In this document: positions 9,331 to 18,999 of the stretch, in pieces
Numbering within the stretch: the first letter of the stretch is position 1
Layout: the number at the start of each line of letters is the position of its first letter
Notes under the pieces: generated by a model
The model's input: only the letters and a program-made list of their open reading frames with translations
Told to the model about the DNA's origin: nothing
The model's database searches: none
Program-made: the position numbers and the translations under genes
Assembly: GCF_023206395.1 (NCBI RefSeq)
Contig: NZ_CP066149.1
Location: forward strand, 3,100,001 to 3,164,000
DNA length: 64,000 bases
Direction: 5' to 3'
Origin: Vibrio sp. ED004
Lineage (GTDB): Bacteria > Pseudomonadota > Gammaproteobacteria > Enterobacterales > Vibrionaceae

Positions 9331-10353
9331 CTATTTATCGTTAGCTTGTCCGACAATCGCGTACTTCCTCACCATTCCTCGTAATTGGTTGTAGGTTAAC
9401 CCGAGTAATTCAGCGGCTTGCTTCTGATTGTACTTGCTCTGTTTTAAGGCTTGATTGAGTAGCTTGATGTCTTGCTGCTCCTGCCATGCTTTGTAATCCA
9501 ACGGCAAAGAAAAAGCGCTATCAAATGAAGTATGGCTGTTGGACTGAGCATTGCCAGTTTCTGGCGTCGAATCTTGATCTGTTTTCCATGCTGGTTTGAA
9601 TGGGTTAAACACCAAAGATTCAATAGGATATGGATTCTTACCATGCTGATAGATTGCGCGCTCAATGACGTTTTTCAGCTCTCGCACATTCCCTGGCCAA
9701 GAGTACTCCAATAGCGATTTAACGGCTGATGGAGCAAAGCCGACAAACAACTCCAATTCCAATTCACGACACATCTTAATCGCGTAGTATTCTGCCAATA
9801 ACGTGATGTCTTCTTTACGTTCACGAAGCGGCGGGATAGTAATCACATCAAACGCCAATCTATCGAGTAAATCGGCTCTGAACTCGCCTTTTAATGCCAT
9901 CTCCGGTAAGTCAGCATTGGTTGCACATACCAGTCTTACATTGGCACTCAAAGCCTTTTGGCCACCGACACGTTCATATTGTCCGTATTCGATAACGCGT
10001 AATAGCTTCTCTTGAACGGCAAGGGGAGTGGTCGCTAATTCATCGAGAAACAGTGTTCCGCCTTCGGCTCGCTCAAAGCGACCTTGATGACGACCTTTCG
10101 AACCAGTAAAGGAACCCGATTCATGACCAAACAACTCAGAATCAATCAAGCCTTCACTGAGTGTTGAACAGTTCAGCGAAATCAAAGGTTGATCCCAGCG
10201 TCTTGAAAGGTAATGCAGCCTTTGAGCAATCAACTCTTTACCTGTACCACGCTCACCAATGATCAGAATGGGTCTTTCGATTGGTGCGAGTTGAGAAACT
10301 TTATCTAAAACAGAGAGAAAGCTAGGTGATTCACCAATAAGATTCTGCTGCAT
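9331..10353 (-). CDS. pspF: psp operon sigma-54 activator PspF
   Basis: This 340-residue sigma-54 enhancer-binding protein lacks a receiver domain, as PspF does. The AAA+ domain has Walker A GERGTGKE, the promoter-contact loop reading GSFTGS instead of the usual GAFTGA, Walker B GGTLFLDE, and the R-finger region FRADLLDRL. A C-terminal Fis-type HTH (NQKQAAELLGLTYNQLRG) binds upstream activator sites. I chose the ATG at 10353 because AAGGA stands 7 nt before it and the protein then begins like other PspFs; an in-frame ATG at 10392 has no good ribosome site. It is divergent from pspA, whose product inhibits PspF. Confidence 0.93.
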   Translation of the reverse strand: MQQNLIGESPSFLSVLDKVSQLAPIERPILIIGERGTGKELIAQRLHYLSRRWDQPLISLNCSTLSEGLIDSELFGHESGSFTGSKGRHQGRFERAEGGTLFLDELATTPLAVQEKLLRVIEYGQYERVGGQKALSANVRLVCATNADLPEMALKGEFRADLLDRLAFDVITIPPLRERKEDITLLAEYYAIKMCRELELELFVGFAPSAVKSLLEYSWPGNVRELKNVIERAIYQHGKNPYPIESLVFNPFKPAWKTDQDSTPETGNAQSNSHTSFDSAFSLPLDYKAWQEQQDIKLLNQALKQSKYNQKQAAELLGLTYNQLRGMVRKYAIVGQANDK

Positions 10354-10502
10354 AGCGGGTCCTTGTGTGAGCTGAGTGCTGGTGGAGGTCATTTAAGGGC
10401 TGTAGTGGTGAAAAATACCAATACTTGGCTAAATTCATCATAGCATGTATCGAGTTAATCACCATTTTATTGTAAGTGTCTGATAATAAATGGCTTAAAA
10501 GT

Positions 10503-10518
10503 TGGCACGCTACTTGGA
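10503..10518 (+). promoter_or_regulatory. Sigma-54-type promoter of pspA
   Basis: TGGCAC-N5-TTGGA lies about 107 bp before the pspA ATG. The -24 GG element fits perfectly; the -12 element reads GG instead of GC. The position in the pspF-pspA gap and the PspF neighbour support it. Confidence 0.65.
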
Positions 10519-10625
10519 TTAGTTATGGTAGGTTTAACAACAAACGTAAATTTGTGAGCAAGTGGATTGAGAGTCTAATGACGATTTAAAACGCATTTGC
10601 CATCATTGTAATTAAGGAGTTCCTC

Positions 10626-11297
10626 ATGGGTATTTTTTCTCGCTTTGCAGACATTGTAAATTCAAACATCAGTGCACTATTAGATAAGGCTGAAGATCCT
10701 GAAAAGATGATTCGCCTGATTATCCAAGAAATGGAAGATACGCTGGTTGAGGTTCGCACTAACTCAGCAAAAGCCATCGCAGACAAGAAAGAGCTAGCAC
10801 GCAAAGTTGAAGCTATCGAAACTCAGATTCTAGATTGGCAAAATAAAGCGACACTAGCGCTAATTAAACAACGCGAAGATCTGGCGAGAGCAGCTCTGAT
10901 TGAAAAGCAAAAACTTGAAGACATCATCAAGAGCTTGCACACAGAGCAAACTTTGGTTCATGAAACCATCGAGAAGCTAACCAGTGAGATTGGTAAGCTA
11001 GAAACTAAAATTGCAGAAACTCGTGCAAAGCAGCAAGCATTGATGATTCGCAATAATGCTGCGAGTAACCGTCGTGATGTTCAAAAACATCTGCATTCAA
11101 GCAAAACCAACGAAGCGATGGCGAAGTTTGAGCAATTCTCGCGTAAAGTGGATGAATTAGAAGCTGAAGCTGACGTTTATGCAAAAACAGGCAACGCAAA
11201 ATCTTTAGATCAAGAGTTTGCCGAGCTACAAGCTCAAGACGAAATTGAAAAAGAGCTAGCGAAACTGAAGCAACAAGTTGAAAACCGCGATAAATAA
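10626..11297 (+). CDS. pspA: Phage shock protein A
   Basis: This 223-residue PspA/IM30 protein has no signal sequence; almost the whole chain is heptad-rich helix forming the long coiled coil. The amphipathic N-terminal helix ([20 protein letters not shown]) binds stressed membrane. ESCRT-III-like polymers of PspA stabilise the inner membrane, and free PspA restrains PspF. AAGGAG precedes the ATG. It leads pspABC; pspB begins 14 bp downstream. Confidence 0.97.
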   Translation: MGIFSRFADIVNSNISALLDKAEDPEKMIRLIIQEMEDTLVEVRTNSAKAIADKKELARKVEAIETQILDWQNKATLALIKQREDLARAALIEKQKLEDIIKSLHTEQTLVHETIEKLTSEIGKLETKIAETRAKQQALMIRNNAASNRRDVQKHLHSSKTNEAMAKFEQFSRKVDELEAEADVYAKTGNAKSLDQEFAELQAQDEIEKELAKLKQQVENRDK

Positions 11298-11311
11298 TTT
11301 AGGAGTTTTCT

Positions 11312-11545
11312 ATGTCAACATTTCTAATTGCAGGTCCACTGATTGTTTTCTTGATCTTCGTGGCGCCGCTATGGTTATTCTTACATTACCGCAGCAAGAA
11401 GAAATCCAGTAACGGTCTTTCAGAAACGGATCTTCAGCGCCTGCACAAGCTTTCAGCGCAAGCAGAATCGATGCAAGATCGTGTGAAAACACTAGAAAAA
11501 ATACTGGATGCGGAGTCGCCTAACTGGAGACGAAACTATGAGTAG
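11312..11545 (+). CDS. pspB: Phage shock protein B
   Basis: This 77-residue protein has one N-terminal TM helix (LIAGPLIVFLIFVAPLWLFL) and a charged coiled-coil tail (LHKLSAQAESMQDRVKTLEK). It senses membrane damage with PspC and draws PspA off PspF. Its 3' end overlaps the pspC start by 8 bp. Length is normal for the family. Confidence 0.95.
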   Translation: MSTFLIAGPLIVFLIFVAPLWLFLHYRSKKKSSNGLSETDLQRLHKLSAQAESMQDRVKTLEKILDAESPNWRRNYE

Positions 11546-11924
11546 AGAACTGTATCGCGATCCTATTAATGGCAAATTGTCTGGTGTGTGTGCGGGCTTA
11601 GCGAACTACTTTGGGCTTGAAGTTTGGTTGGTTCGAATCTTAGTTATCTCTGCAGCACTGCTCGGTGGTAGTTTTCTGGTCTTGTTAGCGTATTTAGCTT
11701 TGACATTTATGCTTGAAAAACAACCACCTCAGTATGTGGATGAGATGAAAGCCAAACAAGAGCATACGCTGAAGCAGAAGCCTTGGGAAAAGGGGCAAAC
11801 TGCGGAGTCTTTACTGGGCACTTTAGAGGGTGATTTCCAGAAGTTAGAGACCAGTGTCCGCAACATGGAAGCTTATGTCACCTCAGACACATTTAAAGTG
11901 AATCGTGAATTTAAGAACATGTAG
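11538..11924 (+). CDS. pspC: Phage shock protein C
   Basis: This 128-residue inner-membrane protein begins with the PspC domain (YRDPINGKLSGVCAGLANYF) and one strong TM helix (residues about 35-60), followed by a charged C-terminal region. The start is the ATG at 11538 inside the pspB 3' end, where other PspC proteins begin; an upstream in-frame start lacks support. No pspD, pspE or pspG follows, so the operon is minimal pspABC. Confidence 0.94.
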   Translation: MSRELYRDPINGKLSGVCAGLANYFGLEVWLVRILVISAALLGGSFLVLLAYLALTFMLEKQPPQYVDEMKAKQEHTLKQKPWEKGQTAESLLGTLEGDFQKLETSVRNMEAYVTSDTFKVNREFKNM

Positions 11925-11949
11925 CGCTAAAACCTAAAAAAGATTAGAT

Positions 11950-11990
11950 AACGGTTTAGGAAAATTTATTCCAAGCCGTTATTTTTTTTA
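11950..11990 (+). terminator. Terminator of pspABC
   Basis: A stem of AACGGTTTAGGAA against TTCCAAGCCGTT (with a small bulge) is followed by eight or more Ts, 25 bp after the pspC stop. Confidence 0.8.
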
Positions 11991-12082
11991 ATAATTTTCT
12001 CTAAATAAATCTTACGCTGACTGGTAAGTTACATGCGATTAATCTATGTTATAAAAATATTTATAGATATGGATGATCACCA

Positions 12083-13117
12083 ATGTATAGAGCCTCCCTT
12101 GTCCTATTGACAGCCATAGCTGGGTTGTCTGGGTGTGGTAAGGAGCTTCCTCCCGTACCTGAACCTGAATCTAGACCCGCCAAACTCTTCACCGTTTCCG
12201 TCGGTAATAATGCCTTTGAACGAAGTTTCCCCGCCACCACAGAAGCTGGCGATAAAGCTGTTCTTGCGTTCCGTGTTCCTGGGTTACTTCAGACTATCGA
12301 TGTCACATCGGGTCAACAGGTTACCAAAGGTGACAAACTTGCCACGCTTAACCCTGATGAATACCAGCTGTTAGAAAAGCAAGCGAGAGCCAACTTTAAA
12401 CTTGCCGATGTTCAATACCAACGTTCGATTAAGCTGCGTAAAGATCGAGTAGTCTCAGAGCAAGATTTCGACCAAGCGAAAGCTAATCACAACTCGGCTA
12501 AAGCTGTCTTGAACCAAGCTAAAGCTAACCTGCGTTACACCACTCTGGTTGCGCCTTACGATGGAACGATTTCCATCATTCCTGCTGAAAACCATGAATA
12601 CATCGCGGCAAAACAAGGTGTGATGAATATTCAAACCAATCAGATTCTTAAAGTCGTTTTCCTATTACCCGACCAACTTATCACGCGCTTTTCTTCAGGG
12701 TTTGAAACCGATGCAACCATGGTATTTGATGCGTTTCCTGAGAACCCTTACATTTTGACTTTCCAAGAAGTTGATACCGAAGCGGATCCAAAAACGGGTT
12801 CATACAAGGTAACCATGGTTATGGAAAGGCCAACCGATATCGGTATTTTACCGGGAATGTCAGGCACGGTAAGACTTGTTTCTGCGCAAGCTGCTGCGAC
12901 CAAAATCCCTACGTCAGCCATGATAACTGATGGCGATGATGTGTCGGTATGGCGTGTAAACAACGACGGAATTGTCGAGAATGTGGCAATCGTTATTGAT
13001 GAAAAACGCCATATCGTATCTGGGCTGAATGATGGAGACCGCATTGTCACTTCTGGCGTTAATGGTCTTGAGCCGGGCGTGAAAGTCCGAGAGTGGATCA
13101 AGGAAAGGGGGCTATAA
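12083..13117 (+). CDS. RND efflux membrane-fusion lipoprotein, first of two
   Basis: This 344-residue HlyD/AcrA-family adaptor links an RND pump to an outer-membrane channel. A signal peptide with a lipobox (LSGC, Cys at about 18) anchors it to the inner membrane. It has the split lipoyl domain, a short alpha-hairpin (KARANFKLADVQYQRS to KANHNSAKAVLNQAKANL) and beta-barrel/MP domains. It is followed by a second adaptor after one base and then the pump. A pump with two different adaptors matches Pseudomonas TriABC and, probably, V. cholerae VexIJK; exact orthology cannot be settled here. A tolC-like gene is absent, so the channel must be encoded elsewhere. Confidence 0.88.
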   Translation: MYRASLVLLTAIAGLSGCGKELPPVPEPESRPAKLFTVSVGNNAFERSFPATTEAGDKAVLAFRVPGLLQTIDVTSGQQVTKGDKLATLNPDEYQLLEKQARANFKLADVQYQRSIKLRKDRVVSEQDFDQAKANHNSAKAVLNQAKANLRYTTLVAPYDGTISIIPAENHEYIAAKQGVMNIQTNQILKVVFLLPDQLITRFSSGFETDATMVFDAFPENPYILTFQEVDTEADPKTGSYKVTMVMERPTDIGILPGMSGTVRLVSAQAAATKIPTSAMITDGDDVSVWRVNNDGIVENVAIVIDEKRHIVSGLNDGDRIVTSGVNGLEPGVKVREWIKERGL

Positions 13118-13118
13118 C

Positions 13119-14204
13119 ATGAAAACACTAAAAGTGGCCGCAGGGCTGTCGTGTTTAGCCCTACTTACAGCTTGTGAAGATAAGCAAGTGGCAGAAGTGG
13201 ACAACACGCCCTTAGTTAAAGCCGTCGAGATTTCAGTCATCGATTTTAGCGACAAGCTCTATTTCCCAGCGGTCGCAAATGCGGCTGAGAAAGCTCACCT
13301 CAGTTTTCGAGTCGCTGGAGAAATCTTCAAGTTGGATGTGAAGGAAGGTGAACGTGTTTCTAAAGGAGACGTCATTGCTGAGCTTGACCCAACCGATTAT
13401 CAATTGGATGTGGACAACGCTCAGGCGCGTTACACGGTAATCAACAGCCAATACAGACGTTCAAGTCCGTTGGTGAAGAAAGGGTTATTGGCGAAATCGC
13501 AGTTTGATGAAATCGCCGCTCAACGTCAGATCGCTTATGCCGAATTAGAGCTAGCGAAACTGCGTTTGTCTTTCACTAATCTTCGAGCACCAGTTGACGG
13601 GATTATTTCTCGTGTGAGTGTCGACCAATATGAAAATATTCAGGTAGGCCAACAGATTGTGAACATTCACAGTGTCGAGGATGTCGAAGTTGTCATTCAA
13701 CTCCCTGACCAAATCTATGTAAATCAACCTAATGAGACGCTGCTGTCGAATGTTGAAGCTGTGGTGAGAGTGCCAAGCGGCAATGAATACACCGCTGGTA
13801 TCAAGGAGTTCACCACTGAGCCGGATCCAACTACGGGTACTTTTACGGTGACACTAGCTTTGCCGATGCCAGAAGACGATTTGATTCTTGATGGTATGGC
13901 CGTTGATGTGACTTCAAACGGACGAGATATCGGCTTGGAGCTAAAAGCTGGCGTACTTATCCCGATCGAAGCGGTATTCAATGCCGACGGTGATGAACTG
14001 GATCGTAAAAACTCTTATGTGTGGGTTCTTAATGACGACAAGACAGTCTCGAAGCAACAAGTCGTGTTAGGAAAAGCAAACCAGAAAACATTGCAGATAA
14101 TGAAAGGATTAGAAATGGGGCAGCATGTCGTTGTTGCAGGCGTCTCGCGATTGCGAGATGGGATGACAGTGGAAGTATTGTCTCAGGAGACGAACAATGA
14201 GTGA
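13119..14204 (+). CDS. RND efflux membrane-fusion lipoprotein, second of two
   Basis: This 361-residue periplasmic adaptor is a distant paralogue of the preceding gene. Signal peptide and lipobox LLTAC (Cys at about 19) predict a lipoprotein. Lipoyl halves surround a short hairpin (VDNAQARYTVINSQYRRS to LAKSQFDEIAAQRQIAYAEL), and the barrel motif TTEPDPTTGTFTVTLAL is clear. It begins one base after the first adaptor and its 3' end overlaps the pump gene by 8 bp, so the three proteins are probably made together. In TriABC both adaptors are needed. Confidence 0.88.
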   Translation: MKTLKVAAGLSCLALLTACEDKQVAEVDNTPLVKAVEISVIDFSDKLYFPAVANAAEKAHLSFRVAGEIFKLDVKEGERVSKGDVIAELDPTDYQLDVDNAQARYTVINSQYRRSSPLVKKGLLAKSQFDEIAAQRQIAYAELELAKLRLSFTNLRAPVDGIISRVSVDQYENIQVGQQIVNIHSVEDVEVVIQLPDQIYVNQPNETLLSNVEAVVRVPSGNEYTAGIKEFTTEPDPTTGTFTVTLALPMPEDDLILDGMAVDVTSNGRDIGLELKAGVLIPIEAVFNADGDELDRKNSYVWVLNDDKTVSKQQVVLGKANQKTLQIMKGLEMGQHVVVAGVSRLRDGMTVEVLSQETNNE

Positions 14205-17200
14205 AGTGAATAACAAGCCTCAAAATGACGATCAACAGGGTGATGATCAGATCACAGGTGTTGCTTCTTACTTTATACGAAACAAAGTCATTAGCTGGAT
14301 GCTATCTCTGATCTTTCTTATTGGTGGTGTTTCTGCATTCTTTGGTTTGGGTCGTCTAGAAGATCCTGCCTTCACCATCAAAGATGCAATGGTCGTGACC
14401 TCTTACCCTGGGGCTACCCCTCAGCAAGTGGAAGAGGAAGTGACCTATCCGCTAGAGAAAGCAATTCAACAGCTTACTTATGTGGATGAAGTGAACTCTA
14501 TCTCAAGCCGTGGCCTGTCTCAGGTAACGGTAACGATGAAGAATAACTACGGCCCTGATGATCTTCCGCAAATATGGGATGAGCTTCGTCGAAAAGTGAA
14601 TGATCTGAAGGTCGAATTGCCGCCGGGCGTAAATGACCCTCAAGTTATTGACGATTTTGGTGACGTTTACGGTATTTTGCTCGCGGTAACGGGTGATGGA
14701 TACAGTTATAAAGAGCTTCTAGATTACATAGATTACTTAAGGCGTGAGCTGGAGTTGGTTGATGGGGTCAGTAAGGTCTCTGTTTCTGGTCAACAACAAG
14801 AGCAAGTCTTCATTGAAATATCGATGAAGCGGATAAGCTCCTTAGGTCTGTCTCCAAGCACGGTATTTAATCTTTTATCGACTCAAAATATTGTATCAAG
14901 TGCGGGTGCGGTAAGAATTGGCGACGAATACATTCGAATCCATCCAACGGGTGAGTTCCAGAATGTTGAACAGCTCGGTGATTTGATTCTGACTGAAGGC
15001 GGCGCTCAAGGTCTCATCTATTTGAAAGACGTAGCTGACGTCACTCGTGGCTATGTTGAAGTACCAAGTAACATCATTGGCTACAACGGTAAACTCGCAC
15101 TTAACCTTGGGGTCTCTTTTGCTCAGGGTGTAAACGTGGTTGCGGTGGGTGAAGCCTTTGACCGACGACTTGCCGAGCTTAAGTATCAACAACCTGTCGG
15201 TATCGACATCTCTGAGGTTTATAACCAACCGAAAGAGGTAGACAAGTCGGTAAGTGGATTTGTGGTGAGTTTAGGTCAGGCGGTTGCGATCGTAATCGTG
15301 GTTCTCCTGTTCTTCATGGGGCTACGTTCCGGCCTGTTGATCGGTTTGATACTGCTGTTGACCGTTTTCGGTACCTTCATTTTCATGCAGTACTTCAAGA
15401 TTGACCTCCAACGTATTTCATTAGGCGCATTGGTTATCGCCTTGGGGATGCTGGTGGATAATGCCATTGTGGTGGTGGAAGGGATATTGATCGGCACGCA
15501 GAAGGGGCGAACCCGGATGCAGGCCGCCACCGATATCGTTACCCAAACCAAATGGCCGCTGTTGGGTGCAACCGTTATTGCGGTGACTGCTTTTGCGCCT
15601 ATCGGTTTGTCTGAAGACTCAACCGGCGAATACTGTGGCACCTTGTTTACGGTTCTACTTATCTCACTCATGCTGAGTTGGTTTACAGCAATCTCAATTA
15701 CACCATTCTTTGCTGACATGTTCTTCAAAGGTCAGAAGGTTGACCCTGATAACGAAGGCAAAGACCCATACAACGGGATGGTTTTTGTTATCTATAAAAA
15801 CTTCCTTGAGTTCTGTATGAAGCGTGCGTGGCTCACCATGTTCGTTCTGATTATTGGTTTGGGTGCGAGTGTTTACGGTTTTGGTTTTGTAAAACAAGCC
15901 TTCTTCCCATCTTCTACTACGCCAATGTTCCAAGTGGATGTTTGGATGCCGGAAGGGACCGATATTCGTGCGACCAACACCAAGCTTAAAGTGCTTGAAG
16001 GTTGGTTAGCAGAGCAGGAAGAAGTTGAGCACATCACGACGACAGCAGGTAAAGGTTTACAACGTTTCATGCTGACTTACTCGCCAGAAAAAAGTTATAG
16101 CGCATATGGCGAGATAACGGTTCGTGTGAAGAGTTATGAAGTGCTTGAAGGCTTGATGCTGCGTTTCCGTGAACACGTGAATGGCCAGTTCCCTGAGATC
16201 GACTACAAGCTGAAACAAATCGAATTAGGCCCTGGTGGCGGGGCGAAAATTGAAGCGCGAATTGTAGGTTCTGATCCAACGGTATTACGTTCAATTGCAG
16301 CTCAAGTGATGGACATCATGCGTGCTGATGATGGTGCATTTAACGTTCGTCACGACTGGCGTGAAAGAACTAAGGTGTTAGAGCCTCAGTTCAACGAAAG
16401 CCAAGCACGTCGTTACGGTATTACTAAGTCTGACGTAGATGATTTCCTTGCGATGTCTTTCTCGGGTAAATCGATTGGTGTGTACCGTGACGGTACTACG
16501 CTGATGCCTATCGTGGCTCGTTTACCTGAAGATGAGCGTGTTGATATCCGTAACATCGAAGGCATGAAGATTTGGAGCCCAGCACTAAGTGAGTACATCC
16601 CACTTCAACAAGTCACGCTAGGTTACGAACTGGAATGGGAAGATCCACTGATCATCCGTAAGAACCGTAAGCGAATGCTGACGGTAATGGCGGATCCAGA
16701 TCTACTGGGTGAAGAAACGGCTTCGACTCTACAGAAACGCTTACAACCACAAATTGAAGCGATTGAGATGCCACCGGGTTATTCACTTGAGTGGGGTGGT
16801 GAATATGAGTCGTCGGCAGATGCACAGGCGTCACTGTTTACAACCATGCCATTGGGTTACTTGTTCATGTTCTTAATCACAGTGTTCTTGTTTAACTCGG
16901 TGAAAGAGCCTCTGATTGTTTGGTTAACGGTACCACTCGCCTTGATAGGGGTTACGACAGGCTTGTTAGCCTTGAATACACCATTTGGCTTTATGGCGCT
17001 GTTGGGCTTCTTGAGTCTATCTGGGATGCTTCTGAAGAACGGTATCGTACTGCTTGATCAAATTGAGATTGAGATGAAGTCAGGTAAAGATCCATATGTA
17101 GCGGTTGTTGATGCGGCACTGAGTCGTGTTCGTCCAGTATGTATGGCGGCGATCACTACCATTCTTGGTATGATCCCTCTACTACCTGATATCTTCTTCA

Positions 17201-17307
17201 AACCAATGGCAGTAACCATTATGTTTGGTTTAGGCTTTGCGACTGTACTCACGCTAATCGTAGTACCTGTGCTGTATCGTCTATTCCATAAAATTGAAGT
17301 AGCTTAA
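14197..17307 (+). CDS. RND efflux pump permease (AcrB/TriC-like)
   Basis: This 1036-residue inner-membrane proton antiporter of the HAE-1 type has twelve TM helices in two halves, each with a large periplasmic loop. TM4 carries LVDNAIVVVEG: the first proton-relay Asp is kept, but the second Asp of AcrB (VDDA) is Asn. The N-terminal extension is long and hydrophilic (NNKPQNDDQQGDDQ). Substrates cannot be read from sequence; two-adaptor pumps of this kind export triclosan, bile or organic acids in other species. It is the last gene of the operon and is closed by a strong terminator. Confidence 0.92.
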   Translation: MSEVNNKPQNDDQQGDDQITGVASYFIRNKVISWMLSLIFLIGGVSAFFGLGRLEDPAFTIKDAMVVTSYPGATPQQVEEEVTYPLEKAIQQLTYVDEVNSISSRGLSQVTVTMKNNYGPDDLPQIWDELRRKVNDLKVELPPGVNDPQVIDDFGDVYGILLAVTGDGYSYKELLDYIDYLRRELELVDGVSKVSVSGQQQEQVFIEISMKRISSLGLSPSTVFNLLSTQNIVSSAGAVRIGDEYIRIHPTGEFQNVEQLGDLILTEGGAQGLIYLKDVADVTRGYVEVPSNIIGYNGKLALNLGVSFAQGVNVVAVGEAFDRRLAELKYQQPVGIDISEVYNQPKEVDKSVSGFVVSLGQAVAIVIVVLLFFMGLRSGLLIGLILLLTVFGTFIFMQYFKIDLQRISLGALVIALGMLVDNAIVVVEGILIGTQKGRTRMQAATDIVTQTKWPLLGATVIAVTAFAPIGLSEDSTGEYCGTLFTVLLISLMLSWFTAISITPFFADMFFKGQKVDPDNEGKDPYNGMVFVIYKNFLEFCMKRAWLTMFVLIIGLGASVYGFGFVKQAFFPSSTTPMFQVDVWMPEGTDIRATNTKLKVLEGWLAEQEEVEHITTTAGKGLQRFMLTYSPEKSYSAYGEITVRVKSYEVLEGLMLRFREHVNGQFPEIDYKLKQIELGPGGGAKIEARIVGSDPTVLRSIAAQVMDIMRADDGAFNVRHDWRERTKVLEPQFNESQARRYGITKSDVDDFLAMSFSGKSIGVYRDGTTLMPIVARLPEDERVDIRNIEGMKIWSPALSEYIPLQQVTLGYELEWEDPLIIRKNRKRMLTVMADPDLLGEETASTLQKRLQPQIEAIEMPPGYSLEWGGEYESSADAQASLFTTMPLGYLFMFLITVFLFNSVKEPLIVWLTVPLALIGVTTGLLALNTPFGFMALLGFLSLSGMLLKNGIVLLDQIEIEMKSGKDPYVAVVDAALSRVRPVCMAAITTILGMIPLLPDIFFKPMAVTIMFGLGFATVLTLIVVPVLYRLFHKIEVA

Positions 17308-17323
17308 CGCCAACTAACCTTTG

Positions 17324-17355
17324 AAATAATGCCCCTAATTGGGGCATTATTTTTA
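17324..17355 (+). terminator. Terminator of the RND operon
   Basis: A stem of AATAATGCCCC against GGGGCATTATT with a 4-nt loop and T-tail lies 18 bp after the pump stop codon. Confidence 0.9.
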
Positions 17356-17384
17356 TGTACGATTACTAAAAAGAGACCATCGAG

Positions 17385-17951
17385 ATGGAAGCGAATACAG
17401 TGGATAGAACGTGTGCATGGGCACTGAAACACGAACTTGAAAGGGAGTATCACGACGCAGAGTGGGGTGTACCTGTTTACGATGACCAAGTGTTGTTTGA
17501 GTTCATTACGTTGGAAGGTGCCCAAGCCGGCCTAAGTTGGATTACGATACTCAAAAAACGCGAAGGCTATCGTGCTGCATTTGAAAACTACGACCTTAAT
17601 AAGCTAGCTGTACTCAATGAAGACAATGTGCCAAACATCATTGAAAACTTCGATGTGGTTAAACATAAGGGCAAGATTGCCTCGGTTTACAACAATGCGC
17701 GAGCAACGCTTGAACTTCAGAAAGAGTTTGGGTCTCTATCGAATGCTTTATGGCAGTTTGTCGACAATGAGGTGATCGTCAATCAATGGACAGAGATGTC
17801 TCAAGTCCCGGCTTCTACTGAGCAATCTAAAGCGATGAGCAAGTTTTTGAAGAAGAAAGGATTTAAGTTTGTAGGGGAAACAATCTGTTACGCGTTTATG
17901 CAAGCAACAGGTATGGTTAATGACCATCTAGTTGGTTGTCCTTACAAATAA
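17385..17951 (+). CDS. tag: DNA-3-methyladenine glycosylase I
   Basis: This 188-residue helix-hairpin-helix glycosylase excises 3-methyladenine from alkylated DNA in the cytosol. The Tag zinc ligands are present: Cys near residue 10 (RTCAW), His near 23 (EYHDAEWG), and C-terminal His and Cys in MVNDHLVGC. The pocket segment LEGAQAGLSW contains the conserved catalytic-site Glu. Length matches E. coli Tag. It stands alone between the RND terminator and the ToxR-like gene. Confidence 0.95.
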   Translation: MEANTVDRTCAWALKHELEREYHDAEWGVPVYDDQVLFEFITLEGAQAGLSWITILKKREGYRAAFENYDLNKLAVLNEDNVPNIIENFDVVKHKGKIASVYNNARATLELQKEFGSLSNALWQFVDNEVIVNQWTEMSQVPASTEQSKAMSKFLKKKGFKFVGETICYAFMQATGMVNDHLVGCPYK

Positions 17952-18060
17952 AAATGTTATTTATCGTCGCGAAATAATTGTGTGAAAATTGGAAAATTCA
18001 CTGGTCATTTATCAACTATTCAATATCATATGCGACCGAATTAAAACCTAGAAGACGATA

Positions 18061-18999
18061 GTGAAACAACAAAGCTACCAAATTTGTGATGCTCGTTATG
18101 ATCCCTTGCTTAGGCAGTTTGTGCGTGAAGATGGCCACGTAGAAACTATCGCGCCGTTAGAAGGTAAGGTGTTCCTGTTCTTGCTAGAGAATGCTGGTGA
18201 ATGCATTGAACGAGGCCTGATATTTGATAGGTGCTGGGGCAATGTGGTTGTTTCAGAGCAAGCACTCACTAATGTGATCTCCAAGATTCGCAAAACCTTA
18301 TCTCGAGTCACGTGTGGTTGTGCGACGATTCGTACCGTCAGCAAAACGGGCTATTCGCTTGAGATAAATGAGTCGATAAAGCCTAGCAAAGCTGAAGTTG
18401 TATCTTCTTCAGTGACGACAGAGGCGCGTGAATCAAACTCTTCATCTGCCGCTCAAGAGGCGTTGGTAGCAACTGAAACCTCTGTCGATGCGAACAAGAC
18501 AACGGCATTAGATTCAGAACTCAATATTTCATCGAATCAAGAACAGAGCTCAGCTGAGCTAGAGCCTTCAAATTCGAAAAGTAATACGCACCTCGTCAAA
18601 GCCGGTTATTTAGTGGCGTTGATTTGTGTATTCGTAACGGCGTTCAACCTTTTCCAAACCTATTATGCGCCAATGCCTTATTTTGTTGATGAGACAGAAT
18701 ATAGTGATAGTTACACAGACAATACTAACCGCTACTTTTTCCACATTGTTCACGATGATGCCTATTCATTGCCAGCGATTACCCAAAAGCTTACGGATGT
18801 GTTGCCGAGTCACTGCAACGTTGATGTCTTTGTCCGTATTTATCCATCTGTTGATCAGCCTGAAAATGATGCTTTGTATATGTTGGTTCAAAGGAAGGAT
18901 GGCGAGGCCCTAAATTACGGGGCGACGATTTTCAATGTGGAGACGTCTTTTGACTCATTTGCAGCTCATATGGAAAAGAGGAGCTACTTTTGCGATTAA
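18061..18999 (+). CDS. ToxR-like transmembrane winged-helix regulator
   Basis: This 312-residue inner-membrane transcription factor starts at GTG. Residues about 15-103 form an OmpR/PhoB-type winged helix (SEQALTNVISKIRKTL is the recognition helix, followed by IRTVSKTGYSL). A Ser/Glu-rich linker (about 108-175) leads to one TM helix (about 181-199) and a periplasmic domain of about 110 residues with two cysteines (252 and 311). This is the architecture of ToxR, CadC, TcpP and VtrA. The next gene overlaps by 10 bp and encodes a small periplasmic protein, just as toxS follows toxR and vtrC follows vtrA. Target genes and ligand are unknown. It is not the classical toxR: its position and periplasmic sequence differ. 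Confidence 0.85.
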   Translation: MKQQSYQICDARYDPLLRQFVREDGHVETIAPLEGKVFLFLLENAGECIERGLIFDRCWGNVVVSEQALTNVISKIRKTLSRVTCGCATIRTVSKTGYSLEINESIKPSKAEVVSSSVTTEARESNSSSAAQEALVATETSVDANKTTALDSELNISSNQEQSSAELEPSNSKSNTHLVKAGYLVALICVFVTAFNLFQTYYAPMPYFVDETEYSDSYTDNTNRYFFHIVHDDAYSLPAITQKLTDVLPSHCNVDVFVRIYPSVDQPENDALYMLVQRKDGEALNYGATIFNVETSFDSFAAHMEKRSYFCD

